Positions 1-10,868 of a stretch of DNA of 64,000 nucleotides are shown here, one piece after another. The notes beneath the pieces were generated by a model that saw only the letters and a list, made by a program, of their open reading frames with translations, did not search any database and had not been told where the DNA came from. Position 1 is the first letter of the stretch. Every line of letters begins with the position of its first letter. The position numbers and the translations under genes were made by a program. Location of the stretch: assembly GCF_048569485.1 (NCBI RefSeq), contig NC_134360.1:183074796-183138795 (forward strand), written 5' to 3'. This stretch comes from Anomaloglossus baeobatrachus (lineage: Eukaryota > Chordata > Amphibia > Anura > Aromobatidae).

Positions 1-720
1 TTTTGTCAATTCACTTTCAATGCACAGAAGAGCCAAAGATGGTAGACGATCTTGACCCATGGGTGAGCGTAAATAGTTCTTCAGCTTAGAAAACGACCGT
101 TCCCCTTCGGCATTAGACCCAAGTATCGATAAATTCTGAAAGCAATGTGAACATTGGGAAAACTGGAAGCCAGTCTATCTTTAATTTGAGATCTCAACAT
201 TTGAAGAACAGACGTTTTGTCCTTATAAAAAGTAGAAAACATCCTGATGGATACATGTTGACTAACATACGTGACTTTAGTTTAATTTCATCTCTTGAGT
301 CTTGACATGGTCTTGTCTGTGAGGAAACTGAATGTATCACATATTCTCTGTAGGCTAAACGTCTTTTCCTCATCTGTGTCATTAGTACGTCAACGATATT
401 ATAAAATGCTTGGACTCAAAAATGTCTCTTGCAGTTATTTCCTTTGCTGTTTCTCCTTCAAACAAGATATTTATTTTGCATTTTCTGTCTAAGCTTTGTT
501 TATACTCTGCATTTGGAAGAAGTTCTTTTTCAGCCTTCTCAAACTCATTGAATTTTTCTTCACTTCGAATATTAAGCCAAGTATTCCAAAAGTCCGTCAT
601 ATACGATTGTGCATAACTCTATTCCAGGTTCTTGGACTGCTTTGCTTACCAAGTTGATGTTCGTTAAGAAATCTTCCCAAATGGTGGTCATTAAAACCAC
701 TTCAAATCTGTTCAAATGTG
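1..720 (-). pseudogene. hAT transposase C-terminal remnant (ZMYM1/DUF4371-like)
   Basis: Read on the minus strand, positions about 130 to 1 give a typical hAT dimerisation block with the motifs EGERSFSKLKNYLRSPMGQ and LALLCIESEL. Further upstream (higher coordinates, about 700-380) are stretches resembling the region before it, for example [16 protein letters not shown] and AKEITARDIFESKH. Known family: TTF/ZMYM1-like hAT transposases use this C-terminal block to dimerise. The frame is broken several times (separate open pieces at 572-961, 382-600 and 194-382), and the 5' part is lost at the microsatellite near 745. It continues off the left edge of the window. It is a dead transposase copy, not a host gene, although domesticated relatives exist. 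Confidence 0.7.
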
Positions 721-744
721 TTAGTAAAGCATTGAGTTTGAAGA

Positions 745-990
745 GAGACCCACACACGGAAAAGGCACACACACAGAAAGAGACACACACAGAAAGAGAC
801 ACACAGACACATACACAGAAAGAAACATATACAGAAAGATACACAGACACATACAAGAAAGAGACACACAGAAAGAGACACACACAGAAAAAGACACAGA
901 CTGAAAGAGACACATACACAGAAATAGACACACACTGAAAGACACATAAAGAGACACACACACAGAAACAGACACATACACAGAAACTGT
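745..990. repeat. CACACAGAAAGAGA-type microsatellite
   Basis: Imperfect tandem units built from CACACA and GAAAGAGA. The cysteine/valine/serine-rich open frames here on the minus strand are products of the repeat. Confidence 0.9.
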
Positions 991-1050
991 CTGGATGTTT
1001 GTGGTAATATATTGGCTGTTTTGACAGTTACCCTGAATATTTATCAGGTG

Positions 1051-1128
1051 GCCTATAGTAACCAATCACAGCTCTGCTTCTATTTTACTACAGGTCATTA
1101 ATAGGAGCTCTGATTGGTTGCTATAGGC
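1051..1128. repeat. Short inverted repeat (MITE remnant)
   Basis: The left arm contains CCTATAGTAACCAATCACAG and the right arm CTGATTGGTTGCTATAGG, which are near reverse complements. It resembles a small dispersed palindromic repeat; no target duplication was identified. Confidence 0.5.
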
Positions 1129-1179
1129 AAAGAAGGACATTCTTAGTAAAAGACAACTTATGTGTCAGATAATATGATT

Positions 1180-1315
1180 TTGAAGGAGAGAGGGGTGTGG
1201 GAGAGAGAGAAAGAGAGGGAGAATTGGAAAGATACAGAAAGAACGAGAGAGGGAGAGAGGGAGAATGGGAGGGAGGGTGAGTGGGAGAGAGACAGAGAGA
1301 GAGAGACTTAGTTAT
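1180..1315. repeat. GA-rich simple repeat
   Basis: GAGAGGGA and GAGAGA units. The proline/serine/leucine-rich frame on the opposite strand is an artefact of the repeat. Confidence 0.85.
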
Positions 1316-1349
1316 TATCCCGGGCAATACCAAGTACTACAGCTAGTAA

Positions 1350-1480
1350 ATAAATAAAAAAAATGGTGTAGGTTCCCCCCATATTATGATACCATAAAGC
1401 ATATGGCTATACATAAAGCATACAGATAAATCATATGGCTACAGGCTACAGCCCCCAGCTGTGCGCTTATCTTGGCTTCT
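1350..1480 (+). repeat. Dispersed repeat family X, fragment
   Basis: Carries the words CCCCCCATATTATGATACC and GGCTACAGCCCCCAGC, also seen near 41750-41830 and, in variant form, near 43020-43080. The same family (name is mine) occurs at 3380-3650, 14240-14700 and 41740-42340. Superfamily unknown. Confidence 0.55.
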
Positions 1481-1796
1481 TTTTACTTATCTTCCACTGA
1501 TTCTGTTATGTCCTATATTGTAATCCATAACTACAGGGGTATAGCTAGTGTGGTTGCAGGGTTTGCAATGCCCAAGGAGAAAAAGGGGAATCCAAAAGGT
1601 CTCTTTTGCCTATATGAGAAGACCAGTTCAATTAAGAGGAACCTGACATGTAAAAAAAGGCTATTAACCTGCAGATATGGAATAAATCTGCAGGTTAATA
1701 TCGTTCTGAAAAACAGTGTCATCCAGCTCCTGAGTCCTGATCAGTGGTAGCAATAAAAAAAGGTAGGATTAGCCAGTCATTTATTAGATAAAAAAA

Positions 1797-1947
1797 ATTG
1801 CAAAAATGTTTATTTGTACAAGTAAAAAAGAATATTTCCAGTACTATAGAAAAAAATAAATGTGAAAGATCTCACATTTCTTTTTCTTCTATAGTACTGG
1901 GAATGATCTGTTTTATTCAGTTCTACAAATAAAACATTTTTGCAATT
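1797..1947. repeat. Near-palindrome with about 75-bp arms
   Basis: The left arm starts TTGCAAAAATGTTTATTTGT and the right arm ends with its approximate reverse complement (AAATAAAACATTTTTGCAA). The centre lies at AGATCT near 1870. It is probably a MITE. A smaller hairpin around TTAACCTGCAGAT lies just upstream at 1660-1703. No other feature seen between 1480 and 2045. Confidence 0.55.
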
Positions 1948-2049
1948 GTTTATCCAGTACTAATAGCCAACTAGTTGTATGGTGCTGTAAATAGAGGTAA
2001 TATAATAAGGTGGCCACAAGATGGCGATAGAGAGCTAAGTATATAGCCT

Positions 2050-2219
2050 AAAGGCCACTTTACACACACAGATAAATCTGTGGCAGATCTGTGGTTGCAG
2101 TGAAATTGTGGACAATCAGTGCCAGGTTTGTGGCTGTGTACAAATGGAACAGTATGTCCATGATTTCACTGCAACCACAGATCTGCCAAAGATTTATCTC
2201 TGTGTGTGACGGGGCCTTA
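2050..2219. mobile_element. MITE of about 170 bp with long terminal inverted repeats
   Basis: Both ends carry AGGCCnC-TTTACACACACAG-like sequence and share the word GCAGATCTGTGGTTGCAGTG in inverted orientation. A clean 3-bp target duplication could not be fixed. The GGCC...CACAC ends resemble the PIF/Harbinger-like MITEs elsewhere in the window. Confidence 0.6.
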
Positions 2220-3300
2220 TGTATGTACATACATACACGCTCAGTGAGACTATGTGCACACTGTTAGTTTTTTGAGTGCTTCTTTTCTTTTCTTTTCTTT
2301 TCTTTTCCGACTTTTACTGCCTGGAGCAGTGCCTGCGCTGCTCCAGGCAGTTTAACCCCGTCAATGATGCAATCGCAGTGTTCAGGAGGCAGGGAGAGGG
2401 ATTGCTTACCTATCCCGGGCAATCGGATCCCTGTAATGCAATCGTTTAGGCCCGATCGCTGCTAAGGCAACCCTGGGTCATCACCATAAGAAATCTGGGT
2501 TACTGAGCTACAGAGAGCCTCACACCCCATTTCAGATACATGGTGTGTGAGGCGAAGTGCTGCAATATAATCCCCTGTAGTGATAAAGCATTGGAGGGGA
2601 TTATAGAAACGCAGGAAATAAAATGCAGAAACAATGGACACGCTGCTTCTGTTTTTCAGCAACAAAATCTGCAAGGAAAAAAGAAGCAGCGTGTGCACAG
2701 CAAGTCAGGATTCTAATAGACTTTGCTGGAATGTGTTTTTCCTTGCAGCATTGATTAAAATCTGCAAGGAAAAAAGTGTGAAAAAAGCAACGTGCACACA
2801 CAGCCTTACTCACATTTTTGACATTGCGTTTTTTCACTGGGTCAAAAACTGAGTGTTTTACAGTGCACGTAAAGTGGATCAGATTGATAGAAATCTTACG
2901 TCCACTGGGCTTTTTTTCACCCTTCATAAACTGACCTCCGGTGTGTTTTTTTCCAAGCCACAGAATGTCAATTTATCTAGCAGGTACGCTGAATTTTCAT
3001 TGCAGACTTTCCCCATAAACTTTCATTAAATGCGGTAAAACATGCACATGCGTTATTCATGCATTTACGCCACATAATTGCACCAAAAATCGCACCTAAA
3101 CATATCAGATATCTATAAAATTGAAACACGAGCAGTAAAACAAATAGGAAGTTGCCAAAAACAAAGAGTTCAACATCTCAATACACACAAACACAAATGG
3201 ATGATAAAAATATATTAGATAGAATAGAGCAAGATATCCTGCAGCTGAATAATGTCACAACCCCCCTACATATTATACCCTTGCACCCTTTAGTGCCTTT
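2220..3300. other. No gene recognised; degraded repeats
   Basis: Contains a (TTTTC)n tract at 2277-2308 and, at 2630-2815, words such as AAATCTGCAAGGAAAAAA that recur in repeats near 55080-55310 and 56560-56650. The open frames here are short and low in complexity. Confidence 0.5.
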
Positions 3301-3303
3301 CAT

Positions 3304-3304
<1 letters not shown>

Positions 3305-3347
<43 letters not shown>
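3305..3347. repeat. (TAA)n microsatellite
   Basis: About 14 tandem TAA units. Confidence 0.95.
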
Positions 3348-3348
<1 letters not shown>

Positions 3349-3379
3349 TGGCGCTAAAAGGTGTTTATCCTAATAAATA

Positions 3380-3650
3380 ACAATGACATGGAGTCCTCCC
3401 CTATTTTTGATAACCGGCAAAGGTAAAACAGACAAATGTGGGCTGATACTATCAGACTGGGAAGGTCCATGGTTATTTGGCCCTTCCAAGCCTAAAAATA
3501 TTAGCCCTCGTCCGCACCAGAAGTAGCATATCACATTAGCTGTGCCAATACTAGCGCTTCACCATGGTATGGTGGCAATGTGTAGTGTCAGCTGGCAAGA
3601 AGCCCTGGTGTTAGTAATGGAACGGCAGCTATCAGAAACCCCCCATTACT
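3380..3650 (+). repeat. Dispersed repeat family X, copy
   Basis: Shares the layout of 41850-42200: a CCCCTATTTTTGATAACC-like word, then AGGTCCATGGTTATTTGGCC, a 'gccctggtgttagtaatgg'-like word and an ending CCCCATTACTAA. Non-coding. Confidence 0.45.
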
Positions 3651-3652
3651 AA

Positions 3653-4275
3653 GGCCCCCTTCACACGCACGTGAAAAAAAAGAACCGTTTTTTCACGGAC
3701 GTATTAAAGGGGTGGTTTGCTCCCCATGTGCCGTGTTTGTGGCACATGCGTGTTCTTCGTGTGTTATACGTAATAACACACGGAGAATGGAAAGTCCCGC
3801 CTTACCTGATTCTTCCGGAGCTGTCTGTGGTGCTGAATGACAGTGTCTGGCACAGGCCACGCCCCGCTGACGCTGCTTCCGGCCCCCAGTGAAGAAGATG
3901 CATTGTTCAAAGTCACTGGGGATCAGATGCAGGTGACAGCCGCAGCAGGGCTGGTGGAGGTGAGTATGTGTTTTTTTTAGTTTTACAATGACATGTGTGT
4001 TTCTCCGGTGCATGTCACGTGGGACCGCATCCACACTACATCCGTGTGGTATGGGTGCGGGCCGCGTGACACCCGTGCTGCCGGAGAAAAACGGACATGC
4101 CGCCGTATGGAGCAAACGGGCTCACATCTGATCCACACGCAGGCACGGGCCAATGGCTGAACACGTGCGTGCACATAAACCCATTCATTTTAATGGGTAT
4201 ACGTATGCCCGTGTCTCCGGTACATGCGGGCATGGACCTAGCACGTACCGGAGGCACATTGGTGTGAAGGGGGCC
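3653..4275. mobile_element. PIF/Harbinger-like MITE, TAA target duplication
   Basis: Perfect 14-bp terminal inverted repeats, GGCCCCCTTCACAC at the left and GTGTGAAGGGGGCC at the right, flanked on both sides by TAA (3650-3652 and 4276-4278). A 3-bp TWA duplication with GG-starting ends is the known habit of PIF/Harbinger. No transposase is encoded; frames such as 3693-4115 on the minus strand are accidental. Confidence 0.75.
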
Positions 4276-4278
4276 TAA

Positions 4279-4928
4279 ACCAGTAAGGGAAAAGAAAACA
4301 AAACATAAACAAAAATAATTTATTTGAAAAAACACTCCTTCACATTTTCCCTGGTTCACCATTTTAGGAAATAAAAAAAATCCATGCAAGTCAGCCATAG
4401 TCCAGAGATCCCACCATAGTTCACAAACTGAAACCTGAAAGATATAAAAAGAGAGAAACAAACGAGAGACTGTCCCTTATTCACCATTTTATTAGAAAGC
4501 AAAGTTTCCAGCTCTGACATAGTCCTGTGATTCCCACGACGTTCTTCGATTATGTAGCTCAAAGGCTATGGAGCATCAGAACGAGACCCCATAGGATTTG
4601 AGCAGCAGCAACTCCCGGCTCATGCTGCGCACAGTGTGACCCGGGACTCTGATGAGCGGTGATGTCAGGAACATCATCACTCATCAGATTGATGAGCCGT
4701 GACATTCCAATAGCCAAACAATGGATTTGAGGTAACAGTAGTAGTATGGTTGAGAACAATATCTGTGTGGCAACAAGAGCTTCCTGAGTTGGGGGTGCCC
4801 ACCCTGATGAGCGTTTCATGAAAGCCTTCAGCAGAGGCTGCTACTTCTAATCCATTGTTTGGCTGTCGGTATTTAGATTATTTTGGCTAATACAATCCAT
4901 TACATACAGGGTATCTGCAGTTCCACTT
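4279..4928. other. No gene recognised
   Basis: A-rich sequence with a short separated inverted repeat (AGCCAAACAATGGATT at 4711-4727, its complement near 4850). Nothing else supportable. Confidence 0.5.
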
Positions 4929-4931
4929 TTA

Positions 4932-5189
4932 AGACTGCTTTACACGCTGCGACATCGCTAACGATATATCGTCGGGGTAATGTCGTTAGTGACGCACATC
5001 CGGCACTATTAGCGACATCGCAGCGTATGACACCAAGGAGTGACGATCAACGATCGCAAAAACATCAAAAATTGTTGATCGTTGACACGTCGCTCCTTTT
5101 GATAATATCGTACGAACGACGGGGGCGGGTGCTATCGCACATGGCATCGCTAGTTATCTCTAGCGATGTCGCAGCGTGTAAAGCACCCT
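4932..5189. mobile_element. MITE with TTA target duplication
   Basis: The ends AGACTGCTTTACACGCTG and (inverted) AGGGTGCTTTACACGCTG enclose 258 bp with arms rich in GCGACATCGCTA words. TTA flanks both sides (4929-4931 and 5190-5192). The interior word TTAGTGACGCACATCCGGCA also occurs at about 41250, so this MITE is related to the fragment there. PIF/Harbinger-like by duplication size. Confidence 0.75.
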
Positions 5190-5192
5190 TTA

Positions 5193-6036
5193 GGCTATTT
5201 ATTCTCTATCGCCATCTTATGGCCAGCTTTTGTTGCTACCTTCATTTGCAGTACCATACAATTACAGTGTTGTACTTACAATATGTACAACATTGGTTTC
5301 CTTGCTAATACTCTTTATTGATTATTCCATATATTTTATATTTTGTGGTTTAGCATCATCTTCCTTTCTTTTAATCGGTCCATAGACACCACTATTTGAC
5401 TCAATAAATTTTTTGGATGCTTTTCTAATAACTTCGTCTTGGTATATTTTTTTTTACTCTGTGATCGGTTTCTTTTATAATTGTGTTCTTGAAACAAAAA
5501 AATAAAGGTTTTATGTCAATGAAGCTGGATTTTCTTTTACCTCTGAATGATTGTTTGCATCATCGCCAGAGACGCCATGCCATGCTCTGAACTGAACTGG
5601 GAGATATGTGGTAAGCTGGTTCCTCAGTAAAGTCGGTGCTCATACCAAAAATGGACTTTACAAAACAGTCAGTGCTCATGTTTGGAGTTCAGATGCTTTA
5701 CGGAAGATGACCACTCAAATATGCTCGGGTACGCTCGGTGCTCAACCCAGTGCGAGCTGCTTGCAGTGTTTGAATGGTTCACACTGGGAATCAAGACATT
5801 GTTATCAAATGTAGTGTGTACAAAAAAAAAACCAAACCAGCACCCCCTGGAAGTACTATATTTATGGCTGGCTGTATAAGACCAAACTGCCCAACAGGTG
5901 ACTTTCATTGGGGTTTAGGTCAAGTCCGTGTCTTGAACAGAACTTGTGTCTAAAGTGTGGCTGAACCCACCAAACCCAAATTTTAACTGATCCGCTCGTC
6001 TCTATCAATTATACGTTGTCCTGCGTGATTTTGATG
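5193..6036. other. Repeat debris; possible hAT end near 6000
   Basis: No coding gene seen. Sequence ending GATCCGCTCGTCTCTA at about 6003 looks like one end of a non-autonomous hAT element (compare TAGAGATGAGCG at 50117 read on the minus strand), but the partner end and 8-bp duplication were not found. Confidence 0.35.
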
Positions 6037-6239
6037 TACACACATGGTCAAAATTATGGTACCCTTCATTTAATGAAAGAAAAACCCCTAATGGTCACAG
6101 AAATGACTTGAATCTGACAAAAGTAATTATAGATAAAAAAAAAATTGAAAATGAATAAATTAAAGTCAGACATTGCTTTTCAACCATGCTTCCACATAAT
6201 TTTTTAAAAAGTAAAACTCATGAAATATTCCAGGACAGA

Positions 6240-6508
6240 AATGATGGTCCCTTAACTTAATATTTTGCTGCACAACCTTTTGAGGCAATCATTGCAATCA
6301 AACGATTCCTGTAACTGTCAATGAGACTTCTGCACCTCTCCACAGGTATTTTGGCCACTTCTCAAGATTGCTTCTTCTAGATGGCATGTTTCAGCTCTTT
6401 CTAAAGATGCTCAATAGGATATAGGTCTGGGCTCATTGGAGGCCGCTTCAGAATAGTCCAATGTTTTCCTCTTAGCCATTCTTGGGTGTTTTTAGCTGTG
6501 TGTTTTGG
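6240..6508 (-). pseudogene. Tc1 transposase, C-terminal piece
   Basis: On the minus strand, right after the hAT insertion point, reads as the end of a Tc1 DDE domain: [12 protein letters not shown], then [11 protein letters not shown], then RCRSLIDSYRNRLIAMIASK. The family motif after the catalytic Asp is DNDPKHTA and the third acidic residue lies in SPDLNPIE. Stop codons follow PIEHL and fall again a few codons later, so it is dead. It is the continuation of the piece at 19590-20039, interrupted exactly inside the NDPKHT motif. Confidence 0.8.
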
Positions 6509-6879
6509 GTCATTATTAGTGTTGAGCCACCCCCCTAGTGTTCGAGTTCAGTTCGGTTCGTCGAACGGCGGCTCAGTTCGGCGAACGTTCAACGAACCTT
6601 CTACGAACACCTTCGAAAACCCATTGAAAATAATGGGAGGCAAACACATACAAACACATTATACATGTACACATACAGTTAATAAACATTGCCATTACAC
6701 TTACAGGTCCCCGCGACGCGTCCTGCACTCTGTCTCCTGCCACTTTTCCTTCTGATCATCGCTGCGCCCTCCCGGTAACCAGCACTGATGATCGGACCTT
6801 CCGTGACGTCATCATAGCATGTGACCAGTCACGTGTGTATTATCTCATTGGCTACAGACTGCTCACATGGCTAGACGTC

Positions 6880-7300
6880 ATGCTAGGTCCTGTCAGTGCA
6901 TCTCTCCGGTACTCGGTGCTCGTTTGAGCATCTCCGTGTACCGGCGAGATGCTTGGGCACATGCTTAGCTCCCCGTTCATGCATGTGGGTGCTCTTTACA
7001 GAGTCAGCCCACATGCAAGGACTGGATGCCACAACCAGTGAATAATGGAGATCACCATTGCTATAGTAACCCACCTGTCAGATTACTTTAGCAACGGTGG
7101 CAGCGGTGACGTCACCGCTTACATCCCGCAGCCTCTGCTCACTCACTGAGTGATTAGACTGCACGGGAGCAGCAGCGTCTTCCTCCCATGCAGTGCTGTC
7201 TGATGTAGCAGAGCTGCATAGGTTGAAGGAGAAAGAAGACAGAAGACCAGGATCGTGGAGGGGTGAGAGGGAGTAATAAACATGGAGTCTCTAAGTCTGT
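6880..7300. other. Non-coding left core of the 13-kb hAT-ended element
   Basis: Contains words of other dispersed anuran-type repeats (GAGCATCTCC and its inverse). No protein homology recognised. Confidence 0.4.
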
Positions 7301-7818
7301 CTGTGTATTTATTTCTATTAAAGTATTTTTTCTCTGCGTGGTGTCTTGTTTTTTAACCCTATATTGGAGATTCTTAATGGCCGGGTCAAACTTGCCTGAC
7401 ATTAAGAATGTCTGGCTTAATACTAGCTAGTAAAACAAAGCTAGTATTAACCCATTATTACCCAGCAAGGCACCCGGCTTCAGGGCTGCTGGAAGAGTTG
7501 GATACAGCGCCAGATGATGGCGCTTCTATGAAAGTGCCATTTTCTGGGGCGGCTGCGGACTGCAATTCACAGCAGAGGGGCCCAGAAAGCTCGGGCTAAC
7601 CTGTGCTGTGGATTCCAATCAACAGCTGCCTGATTGTTCCTGGCTGGACACAAAAATGGGGCGAAGCCCATGTCATTTTTTTTTTAATTATTTCATGAAA
7701 TTCATGAAATAATTAAAAAAAGGACTTCCCTAAATTTGTAGTTCCCAGCCGGGTTCAAATACGCAGCTGGGGGTTGGGGGCAGCCGTATCTGCCTGCTGT
7801 ACCTGGCTAGCATACAAA
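7300..7818 (+). repeat. Left arm of a large internal inverted repeat
   Basis: Matches, in inverted orientation and with moderate divergence, 10869-11740. Shared words include CAGATGATGGCGCTTCTATG, TCATGAAATTCATGAAATAA and CCAGCTGGGGGTTGGGGGCA-like sequence. Part of the hAT-ended core; the Penelope-like element landed inside it. Confidence 0.55.
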
Positions 7819-7831
7819 CTAGCATAACAGA

Positions 7832-8698
7832 TTGAATAAGGCAAAAGCTGATGGGCTAATAAGTGAAGATGAATTTTCCTTCCATTTCCCTGATTTCCTG
7901 GTTATGTCCACATTTTACATACTACCCAAGGTCCACAAGGGTGTAACACCCCTGAGAGGGAGACCAATTGTATCAGGTGTGGGTAGTATTGGACAGAATG
8001 TGGGCATTTATCTGGTTGAAGTCTTGAACCCCTTTGTGATTTCCCTACCATCCTATATCCGGGACAGTATGGAGTTTATGAAAAGAATTGAAGGGGTACT
8101 GGTTGATTCAGGAACATTTCTGGCCAGTATTGACGTAGAGAGTCTGTACTCCTCTATACCTCATGATCAGGGAATGGAAGCGATTGAATATTTTCTGTCA
8201 ACAAGAGGCCAACAATTTGAGGCCCATAATCGGTTGATCCTCTCCTTGTTGCATTTTGTTCTGTATAATAATTTTCTCACGTTTGATGGGTCAGTGTACC
8301 ACCAGCTCAGGGGCACAGCGATGGGGAGCCCTTGTGCTCCCTGTTATGCTAACCTGTTCCTGGGCTGGTGGGAGGACACCTGGGTATTTTCTGAAGAGCG
8401 GTCTAAATGTACATGCATGATCGAAATATGGTCGCATTTTATTGATGGCGTTTTTGTTTTGTGGAAGGGCCCCCAGGAAGAGTTTGTGAATTTTGTACAA
8501 GATCTAAACTGTAACTCGGTTGGTTTGAAGTTCACGTATGTCATCCATCCTAAACAGTTATCCTTTTCGGATCTTTTGGTTTCGATAGATCCCCAAGGGG
8601 GACTACAGACGACTATTTTTAGGAAACCTACTGCGACAAACTCCCTCCTTGACTGGAAGAGTCACCATCAATTCCCTCTCAGGCGTGGAATCCCTTAG
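7832..8698 (+). pseudogene. Penelope-like reverse transcriptase (partial)
   Basis: 288 open codons covering reverse transcriptase blocks: FYILPKVHKG, RGRPIVSGVGSIGQN, FLASIDVESLYSSIPHD (first catalytic Asp region), QLRGTAMGSPCAPCYANLF, FIDGVFVLWKG and a LQTTIFRKPTATNSLLDW tail. The canonical catalytic pair is Asp-Asp (YIDD-like); here the second position is Gly (FIDG), so it should be inactive. The upstream N-terminal domain is missing. The frame ends at 8698 and homologous sequence resumes in another frame, so at least one frame break is present. The Met at 7832 is simply the first one, not a true start. Confidence 0.85.
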
Positions 8699-8732
8699 GG
8701 TCAGTATCTTCGCCTGAGACGGAATTGTTCCA

Positions 8733-9527
8733 GTGGGGAGGAGTTTGTCGAGAAAGCCAAGGATCTTAGGGAACGTTTTTTGGACAAGCCTTCCTAACTA
8801 TATTCTGAAGGATGCCTACCATCATTCGCTCAAACAGGATCGGAATCAACTCCTTGTTCCCAAACAAAAAAGGGATGAATGTGATGAAACAATTAGATTC
8901 ATCACAACTTACACAAAAGGTGCCAGTAAGATCCGACAGATACTGGAACAACACTGGGGGATCCTCAAGATGGATGCGGATATTGCTGATTTGGTTGGCA
9001 CGCAGCCATCTATGATGTTCGGCAAAAACCGTTCATTACGTGACTGGCTTACACATAGCCACTTTGTGGCCCCCCCAAAACCAACTACCTGGATCCCGGG
9101 TAAACCAACCGGGTGTTTCAGATGTGGGACTTGTGTAGCATGTGATCATATCCAGACGGGTAAAACCTTCAGAGGTACAGTCACTGGTGAATGTTTAATG
9201 ATCAGAGACTTCATCAACTGCAGAACTAAAGGCATTGTTTACCTGGCTACTTGTCATTGCGGTAAACAATATGTTGGAAAAACGATCAGGGAATTTCGCC
9301 GACGGGTAGGTGAACATTTAGGCGATATCAGTAATGACTGTGATACCCCGATTTCTAGACACATGAATTCACAACATTTTGGAAACGGGGAAGCCATTGT
9401 CTTTATGGGGATTTTGAAGGTCAAGCCATCCCTGAGAGGGGGTAATCTGGACAGGTTGCTCCTTCAAAAGGAGGCGAGGCTGATCTTCAAACTACGGACA
9501 TGTCGTCCAGAGGGTCTGAATGACTAG
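8733..9527 (+). pseudogene. Penelope-like linker and GIY-YIG endonuclease
   Basis: 264 open codons. The first 120 or so match the thumb/connection region (RFITTYTKGASKIRQILEQH). Then comes a Cys-rich linker, GCFRCGTCVACDHI. The GIY-YIG nuclease starts at GIVYLATCHCGKQYVGKT, followed by REFRRRVGEHL with the conserved Arg, and ends RLLLQKEARLIFKLRTCRPEGLND, a typical PLE C-terminus. The nuclease nicks target DNA for reverse transcription in active elements. This half looks whole, but it is separated from the polymerase by a frame change and the polymerase is defective. Confidence 0.85.
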
Positions 9528-10850
9528 ATTAATTTTGGATGCTTTATCTAGATTGGGATTCTCTCTGGTTAGGGGTGGGTGGTGTGGGGAATGACGGTGG
9601 CAGGTGTTTATTTTTCTAGACCAGTGATCAGGTCCTTTAGCCCCTTTGTAATAAATGAGCCCACACCAGATTCTTGGGGTGCATTATTGTTGGGCCTGGG
9701 GGAGTTTTGTAGATCTATGCGTTAAAACTGTCTTGTATCTACTTTTCATGGATATTGGATATGACAAGATGGGTGGGTTTTTCCCCCCCCTTTTTCCTAT
9801 ATATGTTCCTTTTCCCCTCCCCCTCTTTATTGTTGCAGTGCTTATTTAAATTTGTTTGACCTTATTTTCCCATTAATTATTATTTGACAGTATTGAGTAC
9901 TCCCCTTCTGCATATTCTTAGCCCATGTACCGATTCGGCCCCTTTGTGTAAATTGAATATAATGATTGGCACTTATGCTTAGCTTTTTACTGCCAATTGT
10001 GCTGAGCTAGTCTGCTGTTTGATCGTGCAAATGATGTGAACAGTTCGCGCATGCGCGCTATTTGCGTTCCAGATGGTAGAGCGCGGTAGCAGCAACGTAT
10101 TACGTGCTGCGCATGCGCGGTTTGCATGCGTTCCACACTTGGAACGCGGAAGTGATGTTTGGAGGCCGATATCACTGACGCGCAGGCGCGGTGGACATTA
10201 AGGCAATCTTAGTTGCTGAGGATGCACTGTACGGCCTGTAGACATGCGCAATGTGTACTACCTGCGCGATTCGGTGCTTGACTACAACGACTGCACGAAC
10301 ATGTGGCGCCACTGATTACAGGTGATGTAGGAGGTATGAGGGGTATTTAGGGTGATGGTCTAACAGCACACAGAGTCCCACTGGCCATTAGTATACACGT
10401 TGGCACTATCAACTGCCCATGTGTAGTATTGTCCTGCCACTGCAGGCTTTCCTTGTCTTTATTGTTCTGCTATTGCAGGCTTTTCTCCCCTTATGAACTC
10501 CCTGTTTAAACGGCGAGGGAAACGCGTTGGGAGGGTGTATATGCTCATCGGGTTAGCATTCCAGACTTGGGTGCTGCCCTTGTAAGGGCGGAAGCATTTT
10601 TACAGGGGCACGACAGGGGTCAGGAATTGTGTCATTGGCCCGGTTTCCCCTTATGTCCTATCTGATCTGCTTCTGCCTTGGATGATTTATGCTCCGGTGG
10701 TGTTGGATCTCCTCAGGAGAAGAACTAGGTGAGATCTATCCAATATATATATATATTTTTTCACATTGTTTTGCACTGCACTGCACTTTATTCTAGTATG
10801 ATTTTAGATTTTTGATATTAAAAGTTAAATTTTAAGTCCTTGCTTTACTG
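9528..10850 (+). other. 3' non-coding tail of the Penelope-like element
   Basis: No further frame. Contains GC-rich CATGCGC words around 10045-10200 and the GAAACGCGTTGGG motif at about 10518. Ends at the 18-bp duplication. Confidence 0.6.
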
Positions 10851-10868
10851 ACCTGGCTAGCATACAAA

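Larger units (their letters stand above)
7819..10850 (+). mobile_element. Penelope-like element, 5'-truncated
   Basis: A 3.0-kb insertion flanked by an 18-bp direct repeat, ACCTGGCTAGCATACAAA, at 7801-7818 and 10851-10868. It encodes a Penelope-type reverse transcriptase part followed by a Cys-rich linker and a GIY-YIG endonuclease, on the plus strand. The first part of the reverse transcriptase is absent (5' truncation). About 1.3 kb of 3' non-coding sequence follows, with a GGCGAGGGAAACGCGTTGGG word like those in other elements of this kind. Not an LTR element; PLEs prime on target DNA. Confidence 0.85.

Noticed and set aside
3693-4115. 140-codon frame inside a MITE
   Set aside because: Lies within a 623-bp inverted-repeat element with no transposase motifs.
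4883-5308. 141-codon frame on the plus strand
   Set aside because: Spans a MITE and its flanks; no domain.
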